Under the pieces are notes generated by a model that saw only the letters and a program-made list of their open reading frames with translations, was not told where the DNA came from and did no database searches. From Stutzerimonas stutzeri (GTDB lineage Bacteria > Pseudomonadota > Gammaproteobacteria > Pseudomonadales > Pseudomonadaceae): 64,000 bases of DNA. Below, in pieces: positions 51,368 through 62,100 of the stretch. A program made the position numbers and the translations under genes. The stretch is from contig NZ_JAMOIC010000011.1 of assembly GCF_024448895.1 (NCBI RefSeq), positions 1-64,000 of the forward strand, read 5' to 3'. Position 1 is the stretch's first letter; the number at the start of each line of letters is the position of its first letter.

Positions 51368-53056
51368 ATGCAACCTGACTTCTGGAACGACAAACGTCCC
51401 ACCGGCGTGCCCAACGATGTGGATATGGGCGGCTTCCGCTCAGTGGTGGAAGTATTCGAGCGCTCCTGTAAAACCCACGCGAACCGTCCCGCCTTCAGCA
51501 ACATGGGGGTGACGCTGACCTACGCGGATCTCGAGCGTTACTCGGCGGCCTTTGCGGCCTGGCTACAGAACCACACCGACTTGAAACCCGGGGATCGCAT
51601 TGCGGTGCAGATGCCCAACCTGTTGCAGTACCCCATTGCCGTGTTCGGCGCCCTGCGCGCCGGGCTGATCGTAGTGAACACCAATCCGCTATACACCGCG
51701 CGGGAAATGCGTCATCAGTTCAAGGACTCCGGCGCGCGCGCACTGGTCTACCTCAATACGTTCGGCAAGCTGGTTCAGGAGGTGTTACCCGATACAGGGA
51801 TCGAGGTCCTGATCGAGGCGCAGATTGGCGACATGCTGCCGTCTTTGAAGGGGCTGCTGGTCAACGCAGCCGTCAAGCATGTGAAAAAGATGGTGCCGGC
51901 CTACAACCTGCCGCAGGCGCTTTCGTTCAAGCATGTGTTGCGTGACGGCGGACGTCACAGTCTTAAACCTGCAACGCTCAGCCTGGACGACACCGCGGTG
52001 CTGCAGTACACCGGCGGCACGACCGGCGTGGCCAAGGGCGCGATGCTCACACACGGCAATCTGGTGGCGAACATGCAGCAGGTTCGCGCCAACATGCAGC
52101 AGCTGGACGAGAACGGCCAGACGATCATCAAGGAAGGTCAGGAGATCATGATCGCGCCGCTGCCGCTGTATCACATCTATGCGTTCACGGTTAACTGCAT
52201 GTGCATGATGGTGACGGGCAACCACAACGTGCTGATCACCAATCCGCGAGACATCGACGGATTCGTCAAAGAGTTGCAGAAGTGGCAGTTCACTGCCTTC
52301 CTTGGGCTGAATACGCTGTTCGTCGCGCTCATGTCCCATCCCGAATTCAAGAAGATCAATTTCTCCTCGCTCAAGGGCACCAACTCAGGCGGTACCGCAC
52401 TGGTTTCCGCCGTCGCCGAACGCTGGAAGGGCATGACTGGCGTGACCGTGACAGAAGGTTACGGGCTGACCGAAACGTCGCCTGTCGTCTGCGCCAATCC
52501 GCACGGGCCGAGCTCGCGTCTGGGCACTGTCGGGCTGCCGGTGCCAGGCACGACCCTGAAGGTCATTGACGACGAGGGCACCGAGCTGGCCGTAGGAGAG
52601 CGCGGCGAGCTCTGCGTCAAGGGCCCGCAGGTGATGAAGGGCTATTGGCAGCGCCCGGACGCCACGGCCGAGGTGCTGGATGCGGAGGGCTGGCTGAAAA
52701 CCGGTGACATCGCCGTGATCGATGCGGATGGATTCGTGCGCATCGTCGATCGGAAGAAAGACCTGATCATCGTTTCGGGCTTCAACGTCTATCCCAATGA
52801 GATCGAAGACGTGGTCATGGCCCATCCAAAAGTCACAGCCTGTGCGGCCATTGGTGTTCCGGATGAGCGATCCGGGGAGGCGGTGAAGCTGTTTGTCGTG
52901 CGCAGCGATGACAGCCTGACCACCGATGAGCTGCAAGCCTATTGCCGTGAGAACTTCACCGGCTACAAGGTGCCCCGGCACTTCGTGTTCCGCGACTCGC
53001 TGCCCATGACGCCGGTAGGCAAGATCCTTCGACGTGAACTACGCGATCAAGCCTGA
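51368..53056 (+). CDS. fadD2: Long-chain-fatty-acid-CoA ligase FadD2
   Basis: A 562-residue acyl-CoA synthetase of the ANL superfamily that activates fatty acids with ATP and CoA. P-loop YTGGTTGVAKGAMLTHGN (about residues 214-231), GYGLTETSP (about 362-370), FACS motif DGFVRIVDRKKDLI and the catalytic Lys in TPVGKILRREL near the end. The start MQPDFWNDKRPTGVP matches FadD2 of P. aeruginosa. GAGG precedes the ATG. The next gene is its paralogue fadD1, as in other pseudomonads. Confidence 0.94.
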   Translation: MQPDFWNDKRPTGVPNDVDMGGFRSVVEVFERSCKTHANRPAFSNMGVTLTYADLERYSAAFAAWLQNHTDLKPGDRIAVQMPNLLQYPIAVFGALRAGLIVVNTNPLYTAREMRHQFKDSGARALVYLNTFGKLVQEVLPDTGIEVLIEAQIGDMLPSLKGLLVNAAVKHVKKMVPAYNLPQALSFKHVLRDGGRHSLKPATLSLDDTAVLQYTGGTTGVAKGAMLTHGNLVANMQQVRANMQQLDENGQTIIKEGQEIMIAPLPLYHIYAFTVNCMCMMVTGNHNVLITNPRDIDGFVKELQKWQFTAFLGLNTLFVALMSHPEFKKINFSSLKGTNSGGTALVSAVAERWKGMTGVTVTEGYGLTETSPVVCANPHGPSSRLGTVGLPVPGTTLKVIDDEGTELAVGERGELCVKGPQVMKGYWQRPDATAEVLDAEGWLKTGDIAVIDADGFVRIVDRKKDLIIVSGFNVYPNEIEDVVMAHPKVTACAAIGVPDERSGEAVKLFVVRSDDSLTTDELQAYCRENFTGYKVPRHFVFRDSLPMTPVGKILRRELRDQA

Positions 53057-53092
53057 TCGAGCGCCCAGCCAGTCATCGATTACACGATGAAT

Positions 53093-53130
53093 AAAAAGTG
53101 ACCGCAGTCAATTCTGCGGTCACTTTGTGC
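53093..53130 (+). terminator. Hairpin between fadD2 and fadD1
   Basis: AAAGTGACCGCAG (53095-53107), loop TCAATT, CTGCGGTCACTTT (53114-53126). Strong 13-pair stem but only TTTG after it, so termination may be partial, with a separate fadD1 promoter likely in the following AT-rich 150 bases. Confidence 0.7.
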
Positions 53131-53279
53131 CTGCATGGCTCGGATGGGACACTGTTCGGCCACTTTCAAAGCTGCTAACCTCAAATCCGCATTTGGCCGG
53201 ATATTCCGTACAAAAATTAACAAAACACAACAAAACAGCTGCTTTATGCAGTAAAGCTGTCGCTTAGGAGTGGGGTTTC

Positions 53280-54968
53280 ATGACCGATAACTTCTGGAAG
53301 GATAAGTATCCTGTCGGGGTCAAGAGCGAGATCGATCCTGATGAGTACCAGAACATTCAGGCTGTGCTTAAACAGTCCTGTGAGCAATTCGCAGACAAGC
53401 CGGCCTTTAGTAATCTCGGCAAAACCCTGACCTACGGTGAGCTGTACACGCTTTCCGGTGAATTCGCAGCCTATCTTCAGCAGAACACCGATCTGCAGCC
53501 GGGCGATCGTATTGCGGTCCAGCTGCCGAACCTGATCCAGTACCCCGTCGTCGTGTTTGGTGCCATGCGTGCCGGCCTCATCGTGGTCAACACCAACCCG
53601 TTGTACACCTCGCGGGAGATGGAGCACCAGTTCAACGATTCCGGCGCCAAGGCGCTGGTGTGCCTGGCCAACATGGCGCATCTGGCCGAGACCGTGCTTC
53701 CCAAGACCGGCATCCGTCATGTGATCGTCACTGAAGTCGGCGACATGCTTCCGACTTTCAAGCGCATGCTGGTCAATGCCGTGGTCAAGCATGTGAAGAA
53801 GATGGTGCCGGCATACAACCTGCCGAAGGCCATCAAGTTCACTGATGCAATGTCCCTCGGACGAGGCAAGGCCCCCCGCGAAGCCAACCCGGGGAGCGAC
53901 GATATAGCCGTGCTGCAGTACACCGGCGGCACGACCGGTGTCGCCAAGGGCGCTATGCTGACCCATCGCAACATCGTCGCCAACATGTTGCAGTGCCGCG
54001 CACTGATGGGCTCCGAGCTGGGCAATGGTTGCGAAACCATGGTCGCGCCGCTGCCGCTGTACCACATCTATGCTTTCACCTTTCACTGCATGACCATGAT
54101 GCTGATCGGCGCCCATAACGTGCTGATCACCAATCCGCGTGACCTGCCGACGTTCGTCAAGGACCTTGGCAAGCATCGTTTCACCGGCTTCGTAGGGCTC
54201 AACACCCTCTTTGTGGCGCTGTGCAACAACGAAGACTTCCGCAAGCTCGACTTCTCGTCGCTGAAAGCCACTTTCTCCGGCGGTATGGCGCTGCAACTGG
54301 CGGCGGCTGAACGGTGGCAGCAAGTCACAGGGTGTGAGATCTGCGAGGGCTTCGGCATGACCGAAACCAGCCCGGTGGTTTCGGTCAATCCGTTCGGCGG
54401 TATCCAGATCGGCACCATCGGCATCCCGATGCCATCGACGCTGTGCAAAGTCATCGACGACGAAGGCAACGACTTGCCGATGGGTGCCATTGGCGAACTC
54501 TGCGTCAAGGGTCCGCAGGTGATGAAGGGCTACTGGCAGCGCCAGGACGCCACCGACGAGATTCTCAGTGCCGATGGCTGGCTGAAGACCGGTGACATCG
54601 GGATCATTCAGGAAGACGGCTACATGCGGATCGTCGACCGCAAGAAAGACATGATTCTGGTATCCGGTTTCAACGTCTATCCGAACGAGCTGGAAGACGT
54701 CCTCGCGACACTGCCGGGCGTGTTGCAGTGCGCTGCGATCGGTGTTCCAGACGAAAAGTCGGGCGAGGCAATCAAGCTGTTCGTGGTGGTCAAGCCCGGC
54801 GAAAGCGTGACCAAGGAACAGGTCATGCAGCACATGCATGACAACGTCACCGGCTACAAGCGACCCAAAACCGTCGAGTTCCGCGACACACTGCCTACCA
54901 CCAACGTTGGCAAGATCCTGCGTCGCGAACTGCGTGATGAAGAACTGAAAAAACTCGGCCACAAGTAA
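53280..54968 (+). CDS. fadD1: Long-chain-fatty-acid-CoA ligase FadD1
   Basis: Second acyl-CoA synthetase, also 562 residues and clearly a duplicate of fadD2. P-loop YTGGTTGVAKGAMLTHRN, GFGMTETSP and FACS motif DGYMRIVDRKKDMI are all intact. The start MTDNFWKDKYPVGV matches FadD1. In P. aeruginosa FadD1 prefers long and FadD2 medium or short chains; that division is assumed here. GGAG precedes the ATG, and a strong terminator follows. Confidence 0.94.
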   Translation: MTDNFWKDKYPVGVKSEIDPDEYQNIQAVLKQSCEQFADKPAFSNLGKTLTYGELYTLSGEFAAYLQQNTDLQPGDRIAVQLPNLIQYPVVVFGAMRAGLIVVNTNPLYTSREMEHQFNDSGAKALVCLANMAHLAETVLPKTGIRHVIVTEVGDMLPTFKRMLVNAVVKHVKKMVPAYNLPKAIKFTDAMSLGRGKAPREANPGSDDIAVLQYTGGTTGVAKGAMLTHRNIVANMLQCRALMGSELGNGCETMVAPLPLYHIYAFTFHCMTMMLIGAHNVLITNPRDLPTFVKDLGKHRFTGFVGLNTLFVALCNNEDFRKLDFSSLKATFSGGMALQLAAAERWQQVTGCEICEGFGMTETSPVVSVNPFGGIQIGTIGIPMPSTLCKVIDDEGNDLPMGAIGELCVKGPQVMKGYWQRQDATDEILSADGWLKTGDIGIIQEDGYMRIVDRKKDMILVSGFNVYPNELEDVLATLPGVLQCAAIGVPDEKSGEAIKLFVVVKPGESVTKEQVMQHMHDNVTGYKRPKTVEFRDTLPTTNVGKILRRELRDEELKKLGHK

Positions 54969-54980
54969 TCGATGCCGCAT

Positions 54981-55008
54981 AAAAAACCCCGCCTTGGCGG
55001 GGTTTTTC
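54981..55008 (+). terminator. Terminator of fadD1
   Basis: AACCCCGCC (54985-54993), loop TT, GGCGGGGTT (54996-55004), then more T; A6 at the left makes it usable from the chemoreceptor side too. Confidence 0.92.
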
Positions 55009-55048
55009 GTTTCTGTGCAGGTGTCAAATCGACACTTCGCCAACTGGC

Positions 55049-57004
55049 TCAGCTGAAGTGATTGACCTCGCGCTCGAGTGCGTCAGCCAGGCTTTTCAGC
55101 TGCTGGGCCGTGTTGGCCAACTCGGCACCGGCCTTACGACGTGACTGGTTGTCCTGCGCTACGGCATGAAGATTCTGGCTCAAGACCGATGCCGTCGCGC
55201 TCTGCTCGCTGGTTGCGCGGGCAATGTCGGCAAACTGGTCGAGCGTCTGTGCCGTATGCGTCTGGATCTCGTCCAGGGTCGCTGCCACCGCGCCGTTAAG
55301 TGCGAGGCCGTCCTTCATCAGACGGTTGCCCTCGTCAATGGAGGCCATGGCGCGGTTGGTTTCGTCCTGAACCGAATGAATCACGTCGGTGATTTCCCGC
55401 GTGGCCTGGCTGGTACGAGCCGCCAGGCTGCGTACCTCGTCGGCCACCACGGCAAAGCCGCGGCCCTGTTCACCGGCGCGAGCCGCTTCGATTGCTGCGT
55501 TGAGTGCGAGAAGGTTGGTCTGCTCGGCGATGCTGCTGATTACACCTACGATTCCTCCAATCTGCTGCGAGCGCTCGCCCAACCCATTGATGACCTGCCC
55601 GGTAGACGCAAGCGACCCTGCGATCTGCTGCAATGCACCTTCGGCAGAACGCATGGATTCGGCGCCCTGGCGGGTCAAGGTGACGTTTTCCACGGTCAGC
55701 TGTTCGGTGCGGTGCATGCCGCTGGCAATCTCGCCGGCCGTTGCGCTGAACTGCTGCACGGCGCTGACCATGGTATCCAGCTGCGAGGCCTGGTCCGCTG
55801 AGCGCTGCTCGGTTCCGGTGGCCAGTCTGTTCAGTTGATCTGCGCGTTGAGTGACATCGGTGGACGACGTGCGCACCTTGGTAACGGTCCCGGACAGCGA
55901 TTCCGCCATCTGATTGAAGGTTGTTGAGAGTGTCCCGATTTCATCCTGGCGCACGACGACGACACGAACCTTGAGGTTGCCTTCGCCGAAAGCGCGGGCC
56001 TGCTCGACCAGGCGTGCCAGCGGGCGCAGGCGGTGGCGTAATAGGCCGATAGTGGCAGCGACTGCCAGGATCAGTGCCAGCAGGCTGCCCAGAGCGAGCT
56101 GTGTCCCGACTCGCCAGATGAGCGCGTCGATCTCCTCCTGCGGAAGGGTGGCCGCGACCTGCATGCTTTCACCGGCTACCGGCGCTACGAGACTGAGGAA
56201 ATCCTCGTTGCCGTCGGTCCAGGTCAACGGTTGGCTCGACTCAGCCTTGGCCAGTTGCGCATCAAGTTCATCGACGGCAACCGCGCCCGCCGGCTTCACC
56301 AGCCAGCCGGCGATGTCGTCACGGATGCCCAGCGAGCCGCTCTCGCCAATCCGAAACACTGACAGCGCCTGGAACTGGTTGCGTTGCTCGTCGGTGTAAT
56401 CGAAACCGACGTACAGCACCGCAATGACCCGGCCGCCGGAATCACGCACCGGTGTGTACTGGTTCATGTACTGCCGGCCGAACAGGGTGGCTCGGCCGAC
56501 ATAGGGCTGGCCGTTGAGCAGCGGGGCGTACCCCGGATGCTTGCGGTCCAATAGCGTGCCAATGGCGCGTGAACCGTCTTCCTTTTTTACCGATGTGGTG
56601 ACACGTACGAAATCATCGCCAGTACGAGCGAACACCGTCGCCGCGCCACCGGTCAGCGTGGTGAATTCATCGACCAGGGTGAAATCTCCGTTCAGGCGGT
56701 CCCCGTTCAGGAGCAGCGAAGGCGTGGTCCCGTCGGTTGCCGGATCCAGGGTCAGACCCGAGGCGAAGCGCCGCTCGAACAGCGTGGCCAGCCGCTGCGT
56801 GGTGGTCTTCAAGGACTGATGGAAGCTGGCGAGCTGACCGGCGAGCAGCTGCGCTTCGCTGGCCAGATGCTGACGATGGGCAAGTTCGGTCGACTGGGCC
56901 AACGAGCGCAGCGCAAACAGACTGCTTCCGGCAATGACGACTGCCAGAACCGCGGACAGGGCCAGGCCCAATTGCCCGGCGATGCCGGAACGGGGTGCAG
57001 ACAT
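55049..57004 (-). CDS. Methyl-accepting chemotaxis protein, Cache sensor
   Basis: A 651-residue transmembrane chemoreceptor. TM1 about residues 11-33, a periplasmic sensor of about 260 residues with Cache-like motifs ([21 protein letters not shown] and [14 protein letters not shown] in pieces), TM2 about 299-321, HAMP (about 322-375) and a cytoplasmic signalling domain with the hairpin tip [22 protein letters not shown]. The sensor suits small organic acids or amino acids; the ligand is not known. A perfect Anr/FNR-type box lies 158 bases upstream, so oxygen-limited expression is possible. Confidence 0.9.
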   Translation of the reverse strand: MSAPRSGIAGQLGLALSAVLAVVIAGSSLFALRSLAQSTELAHRQHLASEAQLLAGQLASFHQSLKTTTQRLATLFERRFASGLTLDPATDGTTPSLLLNGDRLNGDFTLVDEFTTLTGGAATVFARTGDDFVRVTTSVKKEDGSRAIGTLLDRKHPGYAPLLNGQPYVGRATLFGRQYMNQYTPVRDSGGRVIAVLYVGFDYTDEQRNQFQALSVFRIGESGSLGIRDDIAGWLVKPAGAVAVDELDAQLAKAESSQPLTWTDGNEDFLSLVAPVAGESMQVAATLPQEEIDALIWRVGTQLALGSLLALILAVAATIGLLRHRLRPLARLVEQARAFGEGNLKVRVVVVRQDEIGTLSTTFNQMAESLSGTVTKVRTSSTDVTQRADQLNRLATGTEQRSADQASQLDTMVSAVQQFSATAGEIASGMHRTEQLTVENVTLTRQGAESMRSAEGALQQIAGSLASTGQVINGLGERSQQIGGIVGVISSIAEQTNLLALNAAIEAARAGEQGRGFAVVADEVRSLAARTSQATREITDVIHSVQDETNRAMASIDEGNRLMKDGLALNGAVAATLDEIQTHTAQTLDQFADIARATSEQSATASVLSQNLHAVAQDNQSRRKAGAELANTAQQLKSLADALEREVNHFS

Positions 57005-57385
57005 TTCATGGACTCCTCGGCGGACGGTCGTCGTGCCGGTGTTTTATAGGGTTAACAGTGCACGCAAAGCGGCAAGGCTCATGGCGGTGGTATCGGCCGG
57101 CTTGGCCCGGTCTTGAGCGGACTAAGCCAAAGTGAGGAAGCGCTAGCGCGGCTAATGTCCATTGATCCACATCAAGCTTTCGGTTGGCTGTCAGAAGAAG
57201 GCTAAATGCCACTATTTCGTTATGGAACCGACCAACGGGCGGCACGTGCGGCCTTTTGCCTAGAACGGATCTGCAGGCGCACCGGTCTACCTGAGCATGG
57301 CCGCGTCCGCTTAATGCCGTAGGGGACGATGGCGCATGCCATTTTGCGGCCTGCCCATCAATCTCGTTGCAAGGATGAGTTACCC
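57005..57385. other. Divergent promoter region with Anr box
   Basis: A 381-base gap between two divergent genes. The clear element is the Anr/FNR box at 57162-57175. I see no small gene with a good ribosome binding site. Confidence 0.6.
57162..57175. promoter_or_regulatory. Perfect Anr/FNR/Dnr box
   Basis: TTGAT-CCAC-ATCAA, an exact match to the Anr/FNR consensus. It can serve the chemoreceptor (158 bases away) or the aminopeptidase (211 bases away). Confidence 0.75.
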
Positions 57386-58990
57386 ATGCAAAAGAAAAAC
57401 AATGCACGTCGGGTAGTTGCTTCTTTCGCTTTACTGGCTTCCACCGCAGCCCTCGCGGCTCCAACCGCGGAGATCGCTGCGTTCGATGACTACTGGAGTC
57501 CCGACAAGCCCGACGCTCGGGTTTGTCGATCACCGCTGCTGGTTGGTTCGCCGCTCGGCCTGCCACGATGCATGCAGGCCAGCAACGTCATGACGCACCT
57601 GCAGAACCTGCAGGACATCGCTTCGCTCAATAACGGCAATCGTGCATCTGGACAACCCGGCTATCAGGCTTCGGTCGACTATGTGCGCAGGACGCTTGAG
57701 CGCGCCGGCTACCGGGTAAGGGTGCAGACGTTCCCCTTCCTGGCCTTCTACCCCGAAGGGCCTGGCTCGCTCGCCGCGGTTGCGCCCCAGGCGGTGCAAT
57801 ACACTTGGGAAGAGGACTTCACCTACGCCGATCAGACCGACCCCGGGACCGTTTCCGCCCCAGTCGTTCCGGTCGACCTTGCATTGGGACTCGGCAATAC
57901 CTCCACCAGCGGCTGCGAACCCGGTGATTTTGCAGGCTTTCCAGCCGGCGCAATTGCCTTGATGCAGCGTGGCACCTGCCCATTTGGAGAGAAAGCCACC
58001 AATGCCGCAGCTGCAGGGGCGGCGGGCGCGATCATCTTCAATCAGGGCGACACCGAAGATCGCAAAGGCTTGCTGGTTGCCACCTTGGGTGAGGACTACG
58101 ACGGCGGCATCCCTGTGCTGTTTTCCACCTACGACAACGGTGTGGAGTGGGCGGGTACCGCGGGCCTGCAGCTCAGTCTGAATGTTGACGTGGTTCGTGA
58201 GCGGACCGAGACCTTCAACGTCCTGGCTGAGACCCGCAGGGGCAATCCCGACAACGTGATCATGGTAGGCGCTCACCTGGACTCGGTGTTCGAGGGGGCG
58301 GGCATCAACGACAACGGCTCCGGCAGCGCTGCGCTGTTGGAAATGGCGACCCTGATGAGCAGGGCATACCCGCTGAACAAGGTCCGCTTCGCCTGGTGGG
58401 GTGCCGAGGAGTCCGGGCTGGTAGGTTCGACCTACTACGTCAACCAGTTGCCTGAGGAAGAGAAGCAGCAGATCAAGGCCTACCTGAACGTCGACATGAT
58501 CGGTTCGCCGAATTACGCGAACTTCATCTATGACGGCGATGGCTCGGATTTCGGTTTGCAGGGCCCTCCGGGCTCCGGTGCCATCGAGCGTCTGTTCAGC
58601 TCCTACTTCCAGCTGCGCAACGCGCCGTCCGAAGGCACCGAGATCGACTTCCGCTCCGACTACGCCCAGTTCTTCGATGACGGCATCGCCTTTGGCGGGT
58701 TGTTCACCGGCGCGGAGGACATAAAGAGCGTTGAACAGGCCCAGCGCTACGGCGGTACGGCCGGGGAGGCGTTCGATCCGTGCTACCACTCCGAGTGCGA
58801 CGACCTCACTAACATCTCCACCGAGGCACTGGAGCTGCACGGCGATGCGTTGGCGTTCACCACCAGCTGGCTGTCACTTTCGACCAAGATGATCGATGAC
58901 GAGATAGCCGCAGCGGCCGAGCAGAGCATCGGTACCATGCGTATCCAGCAAGTCCAGGAGAAATCTCGCTGGGGCCATTGGATCCGTTAA
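57386..58990 (+). CDS. Secreted M28 leucine aminopeptidase (PaAP-like)
   Basis: A 534-residue exported zinc aminopeptidase. Signal peptide to about residue 25 (ALA-AP), a propeptide-like part, an inserted PA domain (about residues 130-260) and the M28 domain. Zinc ligands are in GAHLDSV (His), NDNGSGSAA (Asp), WGAEESG (Glu pair), NVDMIG (Asp) and CYHSECD (His with a nearby Cys pair). It resembles P. aeruginosa PaAP, a type II secreted leucine aminopeptidase, in length and layout. ATG 57386 follows AAGGA; a longer in-frame reading to 57329 would mask the signal peptide. Confidence 0.92.
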   Translation: MQKKNNARRVVASFALLASTAALAAPTAEIAAFDDYWSPDKPDARVCRSPLLVGSPLGLPRCMQASNVMTHLQNLQDIASLNNGNRASGQPGYQASVDYVRRTLERAGYRVRVQTFPFLAFYPEGPGSLAAVAPQAVQYTWEEDFTYADQTDPGTVSAPVVPVDLALGLGNTSTSGCEPGDFAGFPAGAIALMQRGTCPFGEKATNAAAAGAAGAIIFNQGDTEDRKGLLVATLGEDYDGGIPVLFSTYDNGVEWAGTAGLQLSLNVDVVRERTETFNVLAETRRGNPDNVIMVGAHLDSVFEGAGINDNGSGSAALLEMATLMSRAYPLNKVRFAWWGAEESGLVGSTYYVNQLPEEEKQQIKAYLNVDMIGSPNYANFIYDGDGSDFGLQGPPGSGAIERLFSSYFQLRNAPSEGTEIDFRSDYAQFFDDGIAFGGLFTGAEDIKSVEQAQRYGGTAGEAFDPCYHSECDDLTNISTEALELHGDALAFTTSWLSLSTKMIDDEIAAAAEQSIGTMRIQQVQEKSRWGHWIR

Positions 58991-59106
58991 TCACCTGATT
59001 ACCGCGCCGGTACGCCGGCGCGGTCCTTCCGCCAATCCCTTTCCTTACGGGCAGCCGGGCAAATCTGCGACAATCGCGCCCTTCACGAAATCGCTTACGG
59101 CTGTCC

Positions 59107-62100
59107 ATGACCGACGCAACGCCCGCCTTTGACCAACTCCTGAAAAACCTCGACCAGGCAATGTACGCCGACCGCCATCGCCTGCGTCGCCAATTGCATG
59201 ACCTGCGCAAGAAGGCCGGCGACGCGCCGATCGAGGACGAGCGTCTTGTGCAATGGCTCGAACGCTTCCAGGCCTCGGCCGCCAAGGTCGAGGCGCGGCG
59301 CCAGAGCGTACCCGTCATGCGTTACGACGACAGCCTGCCGATCGCCGCCAAGCGCGACGAGATCAAGGCCGCGCTGGAAAAGCATCAGGTGCTGGTAATC
59401 GCAGGCGAAACCGGCTCGGGCAAGACCACACAGCTGCCGAAGATCTGCCTGGAGATCGGCCGGGGCGTGCATGGCCTGATTGGTCATACCCAGCCGCGGC
59501 GGCTGGCTGCTCGTAGTGTCGCTACACGCGTGGCTGAAGAGGTCGGGACACCGCTGGGCGAGCTGGTGGGTTATCAGGTGCGTTTCGAGGATCAGAGCAA
59601 GGACAGCTCGCTGATCAAACTGATGACCGACGGCATCCTGCTGGCCGAAACCCAGCACGATCGGTTCCTGGAAAAGTACGACACCATCATTGTCGACGAG
59701 GCCCACGAACGCAGCCTCAACATCGACTTCCTGCTCGGCTATCTCAAGACGCTTCTGCCACGGCGCCCTGACCTGAAGGTGATCATCACTTCGGCGACCA
59801 TCGACTTGGCGCGGTTTTCTGAACACTTCAACGGTGCGCCTATCGTCGAGGTATCCGGCCGGACCTTCCCGGTCGAAACCTGGTATCGCCCGTTGGCGGC
59901 GGAGTCCGATGAGGACGGTAACCGGGTCGAGGATGATCTGACCGTCGACCAGGGCATTCTGGCGTCGTTGGATGAAATCGATGCGCATGAAAAAAGCATC
60001 GGCCAGCGGCCGGGGGACGTGCTGGTATTCCTGCCGGGCGAACGGGAGATCCGTGACGCCGCGGAGGTGCTGCGCAAGGCCAACCTGCGTTTCACTGAGG
60101 TGCTGCCTCTATATGCGCGGCTAACGCCGGCCGACCAGCAGAAGATTTTCCGCCCCGCAGCCGGTCGCAAGATCGTGCTCGCCACCAACGTGGCCGAGAC
60201 CTCGCTGACCGTGCCCGGTATTCGTTACGTGATCGATTCGGGCACCGCGCGCATCAGCCGTTACAGCTACCGCGCCAAGGTGCAACGTCTACCCATCGAA
60301 GCCGTGTCCCAGGCCAGCGCCAATCAGCGCAAGGGGCGTTGCGGACGGGTCGAGCCGGGCATCTGCATTCGGTTGTACAGCGAAGAAGATTTTTTTGGTC
60401 GGCCGGAATTCACTGATCCCGAAATCCTGCGTACCAATCTCGCTGCGGTCATCCTGCAGATGCTGCATCTGCGCCTGGGACAGATCGAGGATTTCCCCTT
60501 CATCGAGCCGCCGGATGGAAAAGCCATCAGTGACGGTTTCAACCTGCTGCAGGAGCTCTCGGCGGTCAATCGCGAGAACCAGCTGACACCCTTGGGCCGG
60601 CAGCTGGCGCGTCTGCCCATCGATCCGCGGTTGGGCCGCATGCTGCTCGAAGCGGTCCATCTGGGCAGCATGGCCGAGGTGCTAATCGTAGCCAGCGCGC
60701 TGTCGGTGCAGGATGTGCGCGAGCGCCCGGCAGACCGCCAGCAGCAGGCTGATCAGGCACACGCGCAATGGAAGGATCCGGATTCGGACTTCGCTGCGCT
60801 GATCAATCTCTGGCGCGGTTTCGAGGAGAAGCGCCAGGAGCTGGGCTCCAACCCCCTGCGCACCTGGTGTCGGAAGAACTTCCTCAACTACCTGCGTCTG
60901 CGCGAGTGGCGCGACGCGCATCGCCAGCTGACGCTTATCGTGCGGGAGTTGAAGCTCAACGATAACGCGCAGAACCGTAGGAGCCAGCTTGCTGGCGATC
61001 AGGCCATCGATGGGAAGGATCGCCAGCAAGCTGGCTCCGACAAGGATGACGGGGGGGCCCCTTCTGCCGATCAGCTAGCCCTGACCAAGGACAAGAAGGT
61101 CAACGTCAAACTGGCCCAGCAAGCCGATGCCAGCGAAGCCGCACAGAAGGCCAAGAGCTATGCGGCCGTGCACAAGGCGATTCTTGCCGGTCTGCTCAGT
61201 CAGGTCGGGCACAAAACCGAAGAGGGCGATTTTCTCGGTGCGCGGCAGCGGCGCTTCTGGGTGCATCCGTCCAGCGTCATCGGGCGCAAGAAGCCCAACT
61301 GGATCATGGCCGCAGAGCTGGTCGAAACCACCAAGCTGTTTGCGCGCATGGTGGCGAAGATCGAACCGGATTGGATCGAGCCGCTTGCCAAGCACCTGAC
61401 CAAGACCAATTACATCGAGCCGCACTGGGAAAAGAAGCGTGGCCAGGTCGTGGCCTTCGAGCAGGTCACCCTTTACGGCATGATCGTGGTGGCGCGGCGC
61501 CCGGTGCATTTTGGCCCAATCGATCCATCGGTGGCGCGAGAGCTGTTCATTCGCGAGGGGCTGGTGCGAGGCGAGATGCTCAGCCGCGCCAAGGCGCTGA
61601 CAGCCAACCGCGAGCTGCTGGAGCTGTTCGATGAGCTGGAAGCCAAGGCCCGTCGGCGTGACATCATTGCTGACGAGGACACGCTTTTCGCCTATTACGA
61701 CGCCCGCGTGCCGCAGGACATCTACCAAACTGCCAGCTTCGAGAACTGGTACAAGCGCGAGAGCGCCAAGGATCCGCAGCTGCTGGTCATGCGCGACGAG
61801 GACGTGCTGGCGCGGGACGCCAGCGAGGTCACCGCCGCTCAGTACCCGGACCATTTGCGAATCGGCGAACTGCAACTGTCACTCGACTATCACTTCGAAC
61901 CCAACCATCCGCGCGATGGTGTGACGCTGCGAGTACCGGCGCCGCTGCTGCCGCAACTGCGGGCCGAACGGCTCGACTGGCTGGTGCCGGGCTTGATCGA
62001 GGCCAAGGCCGTGGCACTGGTGCGCAACCTGCCCAAGGCAATCCGCAAGAACTTCGTGCCGGTGCCTGATTTCGTTAAAGCCGCGTTATCGAAGATCACC

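Noticed and set aside
53244-55043. 599-residue minus-strand ORF opposite fadD1
   Set aside because: It is a codon-position shadow of fadD1, rich in His, Gln and Val, without recognisable motifs.
57530-58840. 436-residue minus-strand ORF opposite the M28 aminopeptidase
   Set aside because: Antisense to a gene with complete zinc motifs; composition is typical of a shadow ORF.
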